This document shows positions 42,206 to 50,242 of a DNA stretch of 64,000 bases, piece after piece (position 1 is the stretch's first letter; every line of letters starts with the position of its first letter). This DNA comes from Planctomycetaceae bacterium (GTDB lineage Bacteria; Planctomycetota; Planctomycetia; Planctomycetales; Planctomycetaceae), in assembly GCA_020638955.1 (NCBI GenBank), contig JACKHO010000001.1, positions 682,001 through 746,000 on the forward strand, read 5' to 3'. A program made the translations under genes and the position numbers. The notes beneath the pieces are model-generated. The model saw only the letters and a program-made list of their open reading frames with translations. It was not told where the DNA came from and did not search any database.

Positions 42206-42255
42206 GATGTCGATGGTTAATTCAGTTGTTCAGGTAAACGGAATCAACGAGCATT

Positions 42256-42284
42256 GCTGGGATACGCCTGTCGGCTATCCCAGC
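42256..42284. repeat. GCTGGGATA inverted repeat
   Basis: GCTGGGATA (42256-42264) and TATCCCAGC (42276-42284) form a perfect 9-bp stem with an 11-nt loop, between panD and the small hypothetical gene. The flanking CCTAC suggests a dispersed intergenic palindrome. Confidence 0.6.
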
Positions 42285-42330
42285 CTACACCCTGATCTGA
42301 GGTCAAATGACAGGCACTGCACATGTTACG

Positions 42331-42702
42331 TCAGCGAATCTCGCCCTGAAACTGTTCGATGATGACATTCTTCTCATCGAGAATCGCAACCTCGGGATGA
42401 TGGTTCGATGCTTCTGAGGGCTCCATGAACGCAAATGCCAGCACAATAATCCGGTCGCCCGGTTGAGCCATGCGGGCCAGGGCACCGTTCATTTGAATGG
42501 TGCCACTGCCGGCTTCGCCTTCGATGACGTAAGTCTCGCCCCGTAAACCGTTTTCGCAATTGGCAATGAGGACCTGCTCGAATGGCAGCAGGCCCACGGC
42601 GTCCATCAAATCGCGTGCGATGGTAATGCTGCCATGATATTCCAGTTCCGTCTGCGTTACGGCAGCCATATGGAGCTTGGATTTCAGAAGGCGAATGTGC
42701 AT
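42331..42702 (-). CDS. panD: aspartate 1-decarboxylase
   Basis: This pyruvoyl enzyme makes beta-alanine for pantothenate and CoA. The 123-residue pro-protein has the self-cleavage site Y22-H23-G24-S25, where cleavage between G24 and S25 gives the pyruvoyl group. The N-terminal MHIRLLKSKLHMAAVT and the later NCENGLRGETYVIEGEAGSGTIQMNGALARMAQPGDRIIV match the family. No other pantothenate genes are in the window. Confidence 0.97.
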   Translation of the reverse strand: MHIRLLKSKLHMAAVTQTELEYHGSITIARDLMDAVGLLPFEQVLIANCENGLRGETYVIEGEAGSGTIQMNGALARMAQPGDRIIVLAFAFMEPSEASNHHPEVAILDEKNVIIEQFQGEIR

Positions 42703-42883
42703 GAAAAATACCTGACGTTCAATTGCAGCGGGTTCCTATTTCACCGCGCGGGGACGCAGTCTATCAGAGCCGCTTTTCTGTAGCCAACGTCTGGAGATCG
42801 CTTTGGCAGAGTGGCAGAATGCCGGGCAATTCATCAAGATGGCCGCCACTCACGTCAAAGAAAACTGATGCCTTGAGGATTCG

Positions 42884-44323
42884 ATGTCGTCACTCCGCGT
42901 AACGCTCTCGTTGTTCGTTGTTGCTCTCTTCACAAGCCTCATTCATGCGGCGGAACGCCCCAACTTCGTCATCATCAATATTGACGACCTGGGATACGCC
43001 GACATTGGCCCGTTTGGCTCGGAAATTAATCGCACGCCGAATCTCGACCGCATGGCCGCGGAAGGACGTAAGCTCACCTGCTTTTACGCCGCTCCGGTTT
43101 GCTCCCCCTCGCGTGCCTCACTGATGACCGGCTGCTATCCCAAGCGGTCGCTCAGCATCCCACATGTTCTGTTTCCTGGAAATGACGTGGGGCTGGATCC
43201 CGGCGAAATCACCATTGCTGAACTTCTTAAGGAACAAGGATACGCGACGGGCATTATCGGGAAGTGGCATTTGGGTGACCAGGAAGCGTTTCTGCCACTC
43301 AAACAAGGGTTCGACTATTACTACGGACTGCCTTACTCCAACGACATGGGCCCTCCGTCCGATGGAATCAAAAGCAACCTCGGCGCTCCGCTGCCGAAAA
43401 TGCAGCCGGATAAAAAATATCAGCCCCCACTGCCGCTCATTCGCAACAACACCGTGCTCAAGCGGATGCTCGCCGAAGACCAGACTCGAATGGTCACCGA
43501 GTACACGGCCGAGGCGGTTAAGTTCATTGAAGGACATCAGGACGGTCCCTTCTTCCTGTATCTGCCTCACTCAGCTGTGCACTTCCCACTCTATCCCGGC
43601 AAAGAATTTCAGGGACGCACGGGCCACGGCTTGTACAGCGACTGGGTCGAGGAAGTCGACTGGAGTGTCGGCAAAGTGCTCGACGCGGTTCGTGAATCGA
43701 AAAACTCGAAGCAGACGTTCGTAATGTTTACCTCGGACAACGGAGGATCACTCCGGCACGGCGCCGTCAACAAGCCGCTGCGTGGTGGCAAGGGAAGCAC
43801 CTTGGAAGGCGGAATGCGTGTCCCGACAATTGCCTGGTGGCCCGGCAAAATTCCTGCAGGGACGGCAACTCCGGAAGTGGCGGGTATGTTCGACATGTTG
43901 CCGACGCTTGTGGGACTGGCCGACGGAAAGCTCCCGCAAGATCGAACGCTCGACGGCCGCGACATTTGGCCGCTGCTGTCAGGTGAAGAGAACGCCAAAA
44001 CGCCGCATGATGTCTTCTACTATTTCCGGGGGCTGAACCTTGAAGCCGTCCGTCGCGGTGACTGGAAACTACGACTGAAAGACGGCGAACTGTACAATTT
44101 GGATCAGGACATCGCCGAGGCGAACAACGTTGCTAAGAACAACGCCGACATTGTATCGGAACTGACGCAACTCGCCGCTGCGATGGACTCCGACCTCGGA
44201 CAAACAGACAAGGGCCCGGGCTGTCGACCACTTGGACATGTCGACAACGCTCGCCCCATCATTAGTGACGACGGGCGTGTCCGCAAAGACATGCAGTTTG
44301 AACCGCCTCTCACAGGCGAATAG
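42884..44323 (+). CDS. arylsulfatase (type I sulfatase)
   Basis: The 479-residue secreted sulfatase has a signal peptide (MSSLRVTLSLFVVALFTSLIHA). It then has the metal site region FVIINIDDLGYADIG (D34, D35) and the sulfatase signature C73-S-P-S-R77, the cysteine to be converted to formylglycine. GYATGIIGKWHLGD, FVMFTSDNGGSLRHG and GGKGSTLEGGMRVP are also conserved. It cleaves sulfate esters from an unknown substrate, likely sulfated polysaccharide in planctomycetes. The FGE at 18392-19591 has the catalytic cysteine pair needed to activate it. A dispersed hairpin follows 4 bp after the stop. Confidence 0.95.
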   Translation: MSSLRVTLSLFVVALFTSLIHAAERPNFVIINIDDLGYADIGPFGSEINRTPNLDRMAAEGRKLTCFYAAPVCSPSRASLMTGCYPKRSLSIPHVLFPGNDVGLDPGEITIAELLKEQGYATGIIGKWHLGDQEAFLPLKQGFDYYYGLPYSNDMGPPSDGIKSNLGAPLPKMQPDKKYQPPLPLIRNNTVLKRMLAEDQTRMVTEYTAEAVKFIEGHQDGPFFLYLPHSAVHFPLYPGKEFQGRTGHGLYSDWVEEVDWSVGKVLDAVRESKNSKQTFVMFTSDNGGSLRHGAVNKPLRGGKGSTLEGGMRVPTIAWWPGKIPAGTATPEVAGMFDMLPTLVGLADGKLPQDRTLDGRDIWPLLSGEENAKTPHDVFYYFRGLNLEAVRRGDWKLRLKDGELYNLDQDIAEANNVAKNNADIVSELTQLAAAMDSDLGQTDKGPGCRPLGHVDNARPIISDDGRVRKDMQFEPPLTGE

Positions 44324-44327
44324 CGGC

Positions 44328-44354
44328 CCGGTGGCACAGACATTCCTGTCTGTG
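44328..44354 (+). repeat. 27-bp dispersed hairpin, copy 2
   Basis: CCGGTGG followed by CACAGACA, TTCC and TGTCTGTG is the exact reverse complement of 4342-4368. It starts 5 bp after the sulfatase stop codon and 44 bp before the next start codon. Confidence 0.8.
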
Positions 44355-44397
44355 GTTTGCAGATTCAGTTTAAGACAACGTTCAACGAAAGAAACCA

Positions 44398-45225
44398 ATG
44401 AAGTACGCGATTTGCCAGGAACTCTTTGAGGACTGGTCCTGGGAAGATCAGTGCAAGACCATTGCTGAAGTCGGCTACACCGGCATTGAAGTCGCGCCAT
44501 TTACGCTCGCTCCCCGGCCCCGCGACATCATTCCTGATCAACGTAAAGAGCTTCGTGAAATCGCGAAAAGGTATGGTTTGGAAATCATCGGCCTCCACTG
44601 GCTGCTGGCCAAGACCGAAGGCCTGCACATTACTGCCAATGACGAGGCTGCGCGTCAGCGAGCGACAGACTACCTCATCGAACTGGGGCATTTGTGCGGA
44701 GATTTGGGTGGCACCGTGATGGTGTTTGGTTCCCCGTTCCAGCGCAACCTGGAGGAAGGCGTTTCCACGGAACAGGCCATGGAACGAGCCGCCGAAGTAT
44801 TCCGCAAGGCCATGCCAGAAATCGGCAGCCGCGGTGTGTCGCTACTCATTGAGCCCCTCACGACAAAAGAAACGAATTTCATCAACACCTGCCAGCAGGG
44901 GGCCGACCTCATCAGCATGGTCGACCATCCTCAGTTCATGCTGCATCAGGACGTGAAAGCCATGCTCGGGGAAGGGACGCCCCTCCCGGAACTCATTCAT
45001 GACTTCGCTTCTGTCATGAAGCACTTCCACGTCAACGACAGCAACCTGCTCGGTCCCGGCATGGGAGAAACTGAGTACGAAACAATCTTCGCAGCACTGA
45101 AAGACATCAACTACGACGGCTGGGTGTCGGTGGAAGTCTTCGACTACAAACCCGGCGCCGAACACATCGCCCGTGTGAGTCTCGAGTACATGCGCGAAAT
45201 CGAACGCAAAGTTGGTTTGGCGTAG
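44398..45225 (+). CDS. sugar phosphate isomerase/epimerase-like TIM barrel protein
   Basis: The 275-residue protein belongs to the xylose isomerase-like TIM barrel family. Barrel strands with metal ligands are visible: VGYTGIEVAPFTL, EIIGLHWLLA, VSLLIEPLTTKETNF (E), PQFMLHQDVKAM (D), HFHVNDSNLLGPG (H) and DGWVSVEVFDY (E). These enzymes isomerise or epimerise sugars or inositol intermediates. The specific substrate is unknown; position directly after a sulfatase suggests sugar catabolism, which is inference only. Confidence 0.9.
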   Translation: MKYAICQELFEDWSWEDQCKTIAEVGYTGIEVAPFTLAPRPRDIIPDQRKELREIAKRYGLEIIGLHWLLAKTEGLHITANDEAARQRATDYLIELGHLCGDLGGTVMVFGSPFQRNLEEGVSTEQAMERAAEVFRKAMPEIGSRGVSLLIEPLTTKETNFINTCQQGADLISMVDHPQFMLHQDVKAMLGEGTPLPELIHDFASVMKHFHVNDSNLLGPGMGETEYETIFAALKDINYDGWVSVEVFDYKPGAEHIARVSLEYMREIERKVGLA

Positions 45226-45365
45226 GCAGCCTACCGGGGTGCCGCATTTGTTTTGAGAAACTTGCATTCGTGCCAGAACCTTTCGTGCCGTTGCTGGTTA
45301 CAACGGGAATTGGCGTTCAAATTGCGTCTGAACGATTTGCGGTATGGCCTCGAAGAAAGCGGTTC

Positions 45366-45956
45366 ATGTTGACTAGGAAGTGGTTTGCGTATGCGGCGTT
45401 GCTGTTTGCTGCAGCCGGGCTCTCGCTGGGTTGGTTAAGCAAGACCTCGCATGTGCAGGGGGAAGAGCAACCGGCCAGGAAACTTCCGGCCATCATGCTG
45501 TTGGACGTTGTCATCAACCAGCCCGAGGGAACGCGGGGTTACCGCAAGCCTTATGTCGCCATTTGGATCGCAGACAAGGATAACTTCCCAGTTCGAACTC
45601 TGTCGCTGTGGGTGCAGTCGACTGGCCCAGGCCCCCGCTGGATTCCCAACTTACGCAAGTGGCATCAGGATGATTTGCTTCGACAGGCCGTTGGCGGAAA
45701 AAATCTTGTGGATGGAATGTCCGGAGCAACGCGGACCAGCGGCAGTTACAAGGTGGGATGGGACGGACTCGACGATGACGGCAAACCGTTGCCCCCCGGC
45801 GAGTATACATTGAACATCGAGGCCGTTCGCGAGCACGGGACCTACCAGCTGTCGAATGCGAAGTTTCAACATGGAACGAAGCCATTCAAACGGACCGTTT
45901 CCGGCAAAGTGGAAATCAAATCGGTCAATATCGACTACCGCGGTGCCGGGAAGTAA
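45366..45956 (+). CDS. DUF2271 domain exported protein
   Basis: With ATG 45366 the 196-residue product has a signal/anchor region (WFAYAALLFAAAGLSLGWL). The domain begins with KPYVAIWIADKDNFPVRTLSLWVQS, PRWIPNLRKWHQDDL, and includes GATRTSGSYKVGWDGLDDDGKPLPPGEYTLNIEAVREHGTY, all features of DUF2271 proteins. The C-terminal strands have a FlgD-like D-G-x-x-x-x-G-x-x-L-P-x-G-x-Y-T pattern. It is 6 bp upstream of a PepSY-type membrane protein gene and both probably form one extracytoplasmic unit, as DUF2271 and PepSY proteins often sit together in flavin- or iron-related loci. A GTG start at 45270 adds 32 residues and is less likely. Confidence 0.85.
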   Translation: MLTRKWFAYAALLFAAAGLSLGWLSKTSHVQGEEQPARKLPAIMLLDVVINQPEGTRGYRKPYVAIWIADKDNFPVRTLSLWVQSTGPGPRWIPNLRKWHQDDLLRQAVGGKNLVDGMSGATRTSGSYKVGWDGLDDDGKPLPPGEYTLNIEAVREHGTYQLSNAKFQHGTKPFKRTVSGKVEIKSVNIDYRGAGK

Positions 45957-45962
45957 CTCGCG

Positions 45963-46592
45963 ATGAATGACTCCCCCGAGCAGACTCCGCCGTCTCCTGT
46001 TCCGCGTCGCAGTTGGTTCAACCAGTGCGCGGGTTGGGTGCGCTGGCTGCATTTATACTCCTCCATGCTGGGCTTGGGTGTAACGCTGTTCTTCAGCATT
46101 ACCGGCCTGACTCTGAACCATCCCCACTGGTTTCCGCTTGGCGAACAAGTGCGAGAGTCGACTGGCGAACTCTCGCCCGAATGGCTGAGCGATCCCCTCG
46201 ATCCGGACCAATTGCAAATTGTCGAACATTTGCGATCTGAACATGGAATCAAGACGCGGCTTCGCGATTTCACTGTCGACGAATACCAGTACCTGCTCGC
46301 CTTTGCTGGTCCAGGTTACTCCGCAGATGTCCAGGTCGATCCCGAATCGGGAACCTATCAGTTGCGTGAAGTTCAACTGGGTGTGGTTCCCTGGATTAAC
46401 GACTTGCATAAAGGCCGGGACACCAGTGGCTCGTGGTCTATCCTCATTGATGTCTCCGCCCTGCTGCTGGCGTTTATTTCCGTTTCTGGCCTGCTCATGA
46501 TTCTCTGGCTCAAACGCCGTATGTTCAGCTCGGCTCTCATTGCAATTCTGGGAACAATTGTGCTCGCTGTTCTCGCATTCTGGCTGACGTGA
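45963..46592 (+). CDS. PepSY-associated transmembrane protein
   Basis: The 209-residue protein has three hydrophobic segments. The first is residues about 28-50, after RRSWFNQCAGWVRWLHLYSSMLGLGVTLFFSITGLTLNHPHW, which is the PepSY-TM family start with a conserved histidine. The last two are near 160-180 (LIDVSALLLAFISVSGLLMILW) and 188-208. Between them is a soluble domain with FTVDEYQYLLAFAGPGYSADVQVDPESGTYQL, a PepSY-like beta hairpin. It follows the DUF2271 gene by 6 bp. Role in iron or flavin redox chemistry is inferred from the family. Confidence 0.88.
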   Translation: MNDSPEQTPPSPVPRRSWFNQCAGWVRWLHLYSSMLGLGVTLFFSITGLTLNHPHWFPLGEQVRESTGELSPEWLSDPLDPDQLQIVEHLRSEHGIKTRLRDFTVDEYQYLLAFAGPGYSADVQVDPESGTYQLREVQLGVVPWINDLHKGRDTSGSWSILIDVSALLLAFISVSGLLMILWLKRRMFSSALIAILGTIVLAVLAFWLT

Positions 46593-46721
46593 GCTCGACG
46601 TTTGCTCCAGTCTATTGCTTCACGCTCAATTCTCGTTTGGTAGATCAATTGACCAGTATTCGAAATGCCAACCGCTTTTGCGAATTCCGGACGCTGCCCC
46701 GCATTTGATACCACTGGTCCG

Positions 46722-47102
46722 TCATTGTTCTCTCGGATGCACTTCGTACCTATCCGCAATGCACTCAAAGAAACTGTGGTTAATGCCAAATGCGAAGTGC
46801 TTCATCTGTTGAACATACTCGGGTTGTGAGCAGACCCACGATGATTCGTGGATCTCTACGAAATCTGACTCCGAGTCGTTGATACCGGGGCAGTACGATT
46901 CGTGGTCTTCCGTTACGACATAGCGAATCGCGAAGCAGTTCTTGAAGTGGATGGTGATGCATCGTCCCCCACCTTCGGCACGTGAGGACGCGAAGTACGT
47001 AACGGACGTGTCGCCTTCACGAACCTCAACATCAAGTCGATTGTCGCCGTCTGGAGAAGGCAAATACTGAAGCGAGATGGGAACAACACGATCAGCGTTC
47101 AT
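46722..47102 (-). CDS. hypothetical protein
   Basis: This 126-residue soluble protein is not recognised. It has beta-rich character (ADRVVPISLQYLPSPDGDNRLDVEVREGDTSV) and a Cys-containing C-terminal half (CITIHFKNCFAIRYVVTEDHESYCPG, SSWVCSQPEY). The clean start at ATG 47102 and acidic composition support a real gene. Context gives no clue: it sits alone between the PepSY gene and the cytochrome-like gene. Confidence 0.55.
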   Translation of the reverse strand: MNADRVVPISLQYLPSPDGDNRLDVEVREGDTSVTYFASSRAEGGGRCITIHFKNCFAIRYVVTEDHESYCPGINDSESDFVEIHESSWVCSQPEYVQQMKHFAFGINHSFFECIADRYEVHPREQ

Positions 47103-47263
47103 TTCTTCTCATTCAACAGTTTTGCAAGCCAGATTCAGCGAACTCAAACCGATGATCTCACACATGACATCGGCGCAAAGAACTGTACTAGCGCCAGGGA
47201 TTAACCATCCTCTTGGAGTGCTGAGAAGCACCTGATGGCTATACAAATTCACTCAACAGCCGT

Positions 47264-48877
47264 TTACTCTCCCGGGAACTTTGCAATTTGCAGCAGGAAC
47301 GTCAGGATTTTGAAGTGGTCGTCTTCGAAGGCGCGCATGGCGAAGGAATCAATCCCTTTCTTTTCGTGCTCTTCGGTGCAAACTCTGCCGCAAATGTTGC
47401 ACATGGTGGTGAGTTTGTTCGTCTTGGGCCGTGCCTGAATGTGGCACCGCAGGCAGGTGAAATTCTTCTGCGTGTACGATTCAAGCGCCGAATTCACCAG
47501 ATTGTTCGCGTTGGAATACACGCCAGTCGTTGGGCCTTGAGGGCCGTTCGTCTCGCGTTCGGCCGGCGTGTCGAATGACATGGGACCGGGATGCCGGTTT
47601 TGCGTGCCAATGAGCTGGTAATACTGCAGCGGCGATCCCTGAAGCTCCGGTTTCGACTGGTACTGCTGATTGATTTTTTGCACGGCGGGAGGAATCGCCT
47701 GGGCCGTCGCGCGGTAAATGTTCACCGGAGACGTTGGTGGTACCAGTTCCTCTTTACAGTCCACACAGTTGATTTTCGGGATTTCGCCCGCGAAACCATA
47801 CTCAAGTTCTTCTGCAGTTGGTGGCATGCCATCGTTAAACGTGGCGGGAACTGCTTGCAGCTCACCGCTGGACTTTCGTTCGACATTCGACGTGACGTTA
47901 TCAATCTGTTCAAAGGTCGACGCGACAAATCCGCCATCAATGCCTTTGTTCTGATCGTAACCGTTCGGAGTCCAGCGTAGGACATGCAGTGCAACCAATC
48001 CCATGAGTTGCGGATCACTCCCATCGGCATGATGCAGTTCACGCACCAGATACCGATGCAAAATGTCCTTGTCCCGCTTGGGGTCAAGCACGCGCCACGC
48101 CGCTTTTACATCAACGAGTCCGACCTGGTCGTATTCCGGCAGGCCTTTCAAATAGCCGCTGAGTTCTCGCGGATTCCCGAAAGGTGGACGTTGAAACGCT
48201 TCCTTTGTGCCCCGCTTTTCCTTTTCCCGAATGTACGTCCAAACGGCGTCGGCCTGTTTCTGCGCGTTGTAGTATTCGAAGTAGCGGACGTACTCGAAGA
48301 ACGAATGGTTGATGGCGACTTCGTAGCGAACAAGTCCCCCGTGTTGGTCATACAGCGGGCCTGTCCGAAACGGAAAGAAGTACGGCTGGGTCGTACCCGA
48401 CGTGTATTCCGTAATCGTTTCGAAGTCGAGAATGCGTCGTGCGGGAATGCCTGCATGCTGCTGCGAACCGGGAGGAGACGGACGCACTGTGTTCCATTGA
48501 CTGAATTGTGGTTCATCCCAGACCTTGGGATCGGGGAAAACTTCGCCTGGTTCTTTGTAGGTTTCCCAGACGGCCAACCGATTTGGCAATTCCTTCAATG
48601 TTGCCGACGTGTCTGGCTTACCGCGCATTCCGGCACCGATTTTCCACGGCTCAGCGGCATCTGGCTTTAGATCGACGTTCGGCCAGTTCAAGGCAACGAA
48701 TGACCGCCAGATGAAATCGTAATACGCGTATTGCTGCTCTTCTGGAGTCGCTCCTTTCTCCCAGGTCTTCGGCAATTTCCACGGACCATCACCCACCGGT
48801 GTGTCATCGGCCAGAACGGATGAGGCAATACCCACAAACAGAATTGCCGAAAAGAATGCGAAAGCCTGCCTGCCCAT
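47264..48877 (-). CDS. exported protein with one c-type heme motif
   Basis: With ATG 48877 the 537-residue product has a signal peptide (MGRQAFAFFSAILFVGIASSVLAD). The body starts ATPEEQQYAYYDFIWRSFVALNWP, a pattern I associate with planctomycete cytochrome-c-family proteins of unknown role, and includes DKDILHRYLVRELHHADGSDPQLMGLVALHVLRWTPNGY. Cysteine motifs are CVDC (about residue 375), one heme-binding CLRCH in the C-terminal part, and CNICGRVC, which might bind a metal. A single CxxCH suggests one c heme, in the periplasm. Upstream reading to 48925 adds residues without support. Confidence 0.72.
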   Translation of the reverse strand: MGRQAFAFFSAILFVGIASSVLADDTPVGDGPWKLPKTWEKGATPEEQQYAYYDFIWRSFVALNWPNVDLKPDAAEPWKIGAGMRGKPDTSATLKELPNRLAVWETYKEPGEVFPDPKVWDEPQFSQWNTVRPSPPGSQQHAGIPARRILDFETITEYTSGTTQPYFFPFRTGPLYDQHGGLVRYEVAINHSFFEYVRYFEYYNAQKQADAVWTYIREKEKRGTKEAFQRPPFGNPRELSGYLKGLPEYDQVGLVDVKAAWRVLDPKRDKDILHRYLVRELHHADGSDPQLMGLVALHVLRWTPNGYDQNKGIDGGFVASTFEQIDNVTSNVERKSSGELQAVPATFNDGMPPTAEELEYGFAGEIPKINCVDCKEELVPPTSPVNIYRATAQAIPPAVQKINQQYQSKPELQGSPLQYYQLIGTQNRHPGPMSFDTPAERETNGPQGPTTGVYSNANNLVNSALESYTQKNFTCLRCHIQARPKTNKLTTMCNICGRVCTEEHEKKGIDSFAMRAFEDDHFKILTFLLQIAKFPGE

Positions 48878-49004
48878 GTGAACGCCCCTTGCTCGAGAAT
48901 GGTGAGTGAATCCTTCATCCACCATGACTTGTCACCATCCTCGTGTCAATGAAATGTTGGATACCTCTGGCTTAAGAGCACTCGGAATGAAATGCCTGAC
49001 CAGT

Positions 49005-49051
49005 GGCGAAGCACTCACCGCTTGCGGCGAAGTATTCGCCATGAGGCGAAG
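49005..49051. promoter_or_regulatory. three GGCGAAG repeats upstream of the DUF1559 gene
   Basis: GGCGAAG occurs at 49005-49011, 49026-49032 and 49045-49051, at intervals of 21 and 19 bp (two helical turns). Between the second and third, TTCGCC makes an inverted partner. The 304-bp gap between the divergent cytochrome-like and DUF1559 genes holds no other feature. A multi-site operator is one reading; a decayed repeat is another. Confidence 0.35.
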
Positions 49052-49181
49052 ACTCGGGGCTGTTTTCCACGTGAACGCCAACAAATGTCCATAAGGTACG
49101 TTGTTTGCTTGGCGAACGGCGTCGCAAGGTTTCCATGACCTTTGCCCGTTACCTCACTTACGTTTTGCTGACGGAATCCTC

Positions 49182-50174
49182 ATGTCTCGAATTCGTCGTT
49201 CCGGATTTACACTCATTGAACTGCTGGTTGTCATTGCCATTATTGCCGTTCTTATTGCCTTGCTTCTGCCGGCCGTACAGCAGGCCCGTGAGGCGGCTCG
49301 TCGTGCCCAGTGCAAGAACAACCTCAAGCAAATGGGTTTGGCACTGCACAACTACCTGGAAGCTCATTCCTGCTTCCCTCCGCTGGGATGCTACCCCGCC
49401 GCGTCGGTCGGACAGTGGAAAACATTCTCGGCTCAGGCTCGACTGCTGCCCTACCTGGATCAGGCGAATCTGCAGAACATCATCGACTGGAGCCAGCCTT
49501 ACGACATTCAGGGAGACGTTACCGGCGTGCGCGTTCCGACATACTTGTGCCCTGATGAAATTAATGATCACAAGTTTCCGGACGGAAATGTGTTCGTCTA
49601 TCCCACAAGCTATGCGGTGAACATGGGAACCTGGTTCGTGTTTGATCGAACGACCGGGCAGTTCGGTGATGGTGCGTTTGGCACGAACTCACGAATCAGT
49701 ATGCGCAACTTTATCGACGGTTCGAGCAACACGCTCGGGATATCAGAAGTGAAGGCGGCTCAAGATTATTTCCGCAACTCGGGACAGCCAGCAGGGCTGA
49801 ATGCCCCTCTTCCCACGTCTCCCACGCAAATCGCTGCAATGGGTGGCAATTTCGAGCCCATGTCGGGACATACAGAATGGGCCGAAGGTGAAGCACACCA
49901 CACCGGATTTACGACCCTGTTCACTCCGAATACCAAGGTCCCGTATGACAATGGGGGCACAATTATCGACATTGATTATTCATCATGCCGCGAGTCGTGG
50001 GCTGGCTGTTCCGGCCCCACCTACGCTGCAGTGACATCACGCAGTTACCACGTGGGAATTGTCCACTCCATGATGATGGATGGCTCCGTCCGATCGATTG
50101 GCGAGAACATCGACCTGAGTTTGTGGCGAGCACTCGGCACGCGCGCCGGTGGTGAAGTTGTCGGGGAGTTCTAG
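49182..50174 (+). CDS. DUF1559 prepilin-like protein
   Basis: The 330-residue protein begins with a type III (prepilin) signal, RRSGFTLIELLVVIAIIAVLIALLLPAVQQAREAARR, with the G-F-T-L-I-E cleavage/methylation site. QCKNNLKQMGLALHNYLEAH and the C-terminal part (SYHVGIVHSMMMDGSVRSIGENIDLSLWRALGTRAGGE) are typical of the planctomycete DUF1559 family, present in many copies per genome. These may be pseudopilins or surface-exposed filament components. The 49182 start places the signal exactly at the N-terminus; an upstream ATG would add 27 unsupported residues. Confidence 0.93.
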   Translation: MSRIRRSGFTLIELLVVIAIIAVLIALLLPAVQQAREAARRAQCKNNLKQMGLALHNYLEAHSCFPPLGCYPAASVGQWKTFSAQARLLPYLDQANLQNIIDWSQPYDIQGDVTGVRVPTYLCPDEINDHKFPDGNVFVYPTSYAVNMGTWFVFDRTTGQFGDGAFGTNSRISMRNFIDGSSNTLGISEVKAAQDYFRNSGQPAGLNAPLPTSPTQIAAMGGNFEPMSGHTEWAEGEAHHTGFTTLFTPNTKVPYDNGGTIIDIDYSSCRESWAGCSGPTYAAVTSRSYHVGIVHSMMMDGSVRSIGENIDLSLWRALGTRAGGEVVGEF

Positions 50175-50242
50175 GCCTCGTCGTAGTGAGTGACTTCGGA
50201 TTGTCCGAATTGCTCCCTTGCCGTATCCACTGGAATCACAGA

